Assembly (NCBI GenBank): GCA_031555145.1
Contig: JAVBUR010000009.1
Location: 1-60,087 of the forward strand
Direction: 5' to 3'
Source of the DNA: JAJDIA01 sp031555145
Lineage (GTDB): Bacteria > Bacteroidota > Bacteroidia > Bacteroidales > Tannerellaceae
Length of the DNA stretch: 60,087 bases
In this document: positions 58,597-60,087 of the stretch, piece after piece
Layout: each line of letters opens with the position of its first letter
Position numbering within the stretch: position 1 is the first letter of the stretch
Made by a program: the position numbers and the translations under genes
Notes under the pieces: model-generated
Database searches by the model: none
Seen by the model: the letters and a program-made list of their open reading frames with translations, nothing else
What the model was told of the DNA's origin: nothing

Positions 58597-59913
58597 ATGA
58601 AGATAGCGATTGTGGGAACCGGATATGTCGGTTTGGTGACAGGCACTTGTTTTGCCGAGATGGGCACAGAAGTCTATTGTGTGGATGTTGACAAGCAGAA
58701 GATCGAGAACCTGCAAAAGGGCATTCTCCCCATTTACGAACCGGGGCTCGAAGAGATGGTGCACCGCAATATGCAGGCCGAACGCCTTTTCTTTACCACC
58801 GACCTGACCGAATGCCTGGACGACGTAGAGATACTGTTCAGCGCCGTTGGTACCCCGCCCGATGAAGACGGGAGCGCAGACCTGAAATATGTATTGGATG
58901 TTGCCCGTACGATCGGGCGGCACATGACGAAATATATGCTGGTCGTTACCAAGAGCACCGTACCGGTAGGTACTGCCCAGAAGGTGCGTGCCGTCATCCA
59001 GGAAGAACTGGATAAACGTGGCGTTGATATCCCCTTCGATACCGCCTCTAACCCGGAGTTCCTGAAAGAAGGTGCGGCTATCAGCGACTTTATGAGTCCC
59101 GACCGTGTAGTCGTAGGCGTAGAGTCGGAACAGGCACAAGAGCTGATGACAAAACTCTACCGTCCTTTCCTGCTGAATAACTTCCGCGTGATCTTCATGG
59201 ATGTTCCCTCGGCCGAGATGACCAAATATGCCGCCAACGCCATGTTGGCCACCCGCATCAGTTTTATGAACGAGATCGCCAACCTCTGCGAACGGATGGG
59301 GGCGAATGTGGATATGGTACGCCGGGGAATCGGGACGGACAACCGGATCGGCAGCCGTTTCCTTTATTCGGGTATCGGCTATGGCGGCTCCTGTTTTCCG
59401 AAGGATGTGAAGGCGCTGATCAAGACAGCCGCCGACAATGGCGCTCCTTCCCTCATCCTGCAAGCCGTCGAAGCGGTGAACGAAAAGCAAAAGACCGTCC
59501 TTTACCACAAATTATGCGACCACTTTGGTGGAAACCTCAAAGGCAAACACATTGCCATATGGGGTCTGGCCTTTAAACCTGAGACCGACGACATGCGCGA
59601 AGCCCCCTCCCTGGTGCTGATCGACCTGTTGCTGACTGCCGGTTGCACTGTCTCGACCTACGATCCGGTAGCCATGAAGGAAGCCGTCCGCCATCTCGAT
59701 GGTAAAGTCGCCTATGCCAAAGACGCCTACGAAGCCACCATGGGAGCCGACGCCTTGCTGCTCGTCACCGAATGGAAAGAATTCCGCATGCCCTCCTGGC
59801 AAGTCGTGAAAAAGGTCATGAACCCGCAGCCCGTTGTCCTCGACGGCCGCAACATCTACGAGAAACAGGATCTCAAAGACCTCGGCTTCACCTACTATTG
59901 CATCGGCAAATAA
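58597..59913 (+). CDS. ugd: UDP-glucose 6-dehydrogenase
   Basis: Oxidises UDP-glucose to UDP-glucuronate with two NAD+, supplying an acidic sugar donor for surface polysaccharides. The 438-residue length is normal. NAD motif GTGYVG at 7-12, the KSTVPVGT block (about 129-136), EFLKEGAA, the central helix with AEMTKYAANAMLATRISFMNE, the catalytic Cys266 in GYGGSCFPKD, and the C-terminal UDP-binding domain with GLAFKPETDDMREAPS are all present. It follows the GH20 gene by 63 nt and has its own promoter. UDP-glucuronate use by the upstream glycosyltransferases is plausible inference. Confidence 0.96.
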   Translation: MKIAIVGTGYVGLVTGTCFAEMGTEVYCVDVDKQKIENLQKGILPIYEPGLEEMVHRNMQAERLFFTTDLTECLDDVEILFSAVGTPPDEDGSADLKYVLDVARTIGRHMTKYMLVVTKSTVPVGTAQKVRAVIQEELDKRGVDIPFDTASNPEFLKEGAAISDFMSPDRVVVGVESEQAQELMTKLYRPFLLNNFRVIFMDVPSAEMTKYAANAMLATRISFMNEIANLCERMGANVDMVRRGIGTDNRIGSRFLYSGIGYGGSCFPKDVKALIKTAADNGAPSLILQAVEAVNEKQKTVLYHKLCDHFGGNLKGKHIAIWGLAFKPETDDMREAPSLVLIDLLLTAGCTVSTYDPVAMKEAVRHLDGKVAYAKDAYEATMGADALLLVTEWKEFRMPSWQVVKKVMNPQPVVLDGRNIYEKQDLKDLGFTYYCIGK

Positions 59914-59951
59914 ATCGGATCTCCTGATTCGCCTGTATCTGAAGATGAATC

Positions 59952-60061
59952 GAGGCGCAGGCCTCACCCCGGCGAGACGCACGAGCCAATACCGCGAGGC
60001 GCAGGCCTCAGCCGGCTGACATGCAGGCCTCGCGAAGGTGAGGCGCAGGTCTGGATTTGAC
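59952..60061. repeat. Degenerate 22-bp tandem repeat array, right window edge
   Basis: Five contiguous 22-nt units start at 59952, 59974, 59996, 60018 and 60040, with approximate consensus GAGGCGCAGGCCTC plus 8 variable bases. The first 14 bases form a small hairpin (GAGGC, loop GCAG, GCCTC). A more decayed sixth unit seems to follow at 60062. The array is related to the units at 16743-16824. There are no spacers between units and no cas genes, so it is not CRISPR. It follows ugd by 38 nt. Confidence 0.75.
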
Positions 60062-60087
60062 GAGGTCTGCTTCTGATATCTCCCAAT

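Noticed and set aside
59952..60061. Possible CRISPR array
   Set aside because: Units are contiguous 22-mers without unique spacers, they vary in the core, and no cas genes are in the window.

Overview
This window is from a member of the Bacteroidales, most likely a Parabacteroides-type gut anaerobe. Reasons: a SusC/SusD pair; repeated Bacteroidetes-type promoters with a TAnnTTTG -7 box and no E. coli-like -10; a DUF5686/DUF5916/DUF4105/DUF4833 repertoire; a GH110 alpha-galactosidase and two GH3 enzymes; a BspA-type leucine-rich-repeat protein with a type IX-like tail; and a SecA with a SEC-C metal-binding tail. The genus is inference; the order is well supported. No rRNA, tRNA, insertion sequence, integrase or CRISPR array was seen.

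Layout. 1-425 holds the truncated half of a hairpin-rich repeat and the promoter of a susC-susD operon (426-5158), which ends at a strong terminator. Facing it is an ABC-F ATPase followed by a GH110 alpha-1,3-galactosidase lipoprotein (5319-9082, minus). Then come a DUF5916 outer-membrane protein and a secreted bleomycin-hydrolase-like peptidase (9123-13317, minus), divergent from a GH3 beta-glucosidase (13415-15757). The 1.24 kb gap at 15758-16996 is crowded with repeats: a dispersed ~120-bp repeat, a ~220-bp palindromic element, a 100-bp inverted repeat and 22-bp tandem units. After it lie a DUF5686 protein and an orphan HigA-type antitoxin whose toxin survives only as a 3' remnant.

20.1-40.6 kb is mostly housekeeping. 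It includes pheT-yebC, trmD, a PA14-containing GH3 enzyme, ald, and a minus-strand run upp -> DUF4105 -> degenerate alkaline-phosphatase-fold protein -> secA whose first three genes overlap by 4 nt. A secreted esterase, a TPR protein and lepA follow. A 620-bp gap at 35.14-35.76 kb carries a promoter followed by a structured, ORF-less stretch that may be a small RNA, and an inverted second copy of the ~120-bp repeat.

40.7-44.2 kb holds the leucine-rich-repeat protein, a DUF4833 protein and an S1-domain RNA-binding protein. 44.37-58.53 kb is a tightly packed plus-strand surface-polysaccharide operon: Wza-like export lipoprotein, Wzz-like co-polymerase, Wzy-like polymerase/ligase, five glycosyltransferases, Wzx-like flippase, a pyruvyltransferase, an F420-hydrogenase-beta-like Fe-S protein and, unusually, a lipoprotein GH20 hexosaminidase translationally coupled to the last glycosyltransferase. 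UDP-glucose dehydrogenase (58597-59913), with its own promoter, would supply UDP-glucuronate. No initiating phosphoglycosyltransferase, UpxY/UpxZ regulator or tyrosine kinase is present here. The right edge is a degenerate 22-bp tandem array related to the units at 16.7 kb.
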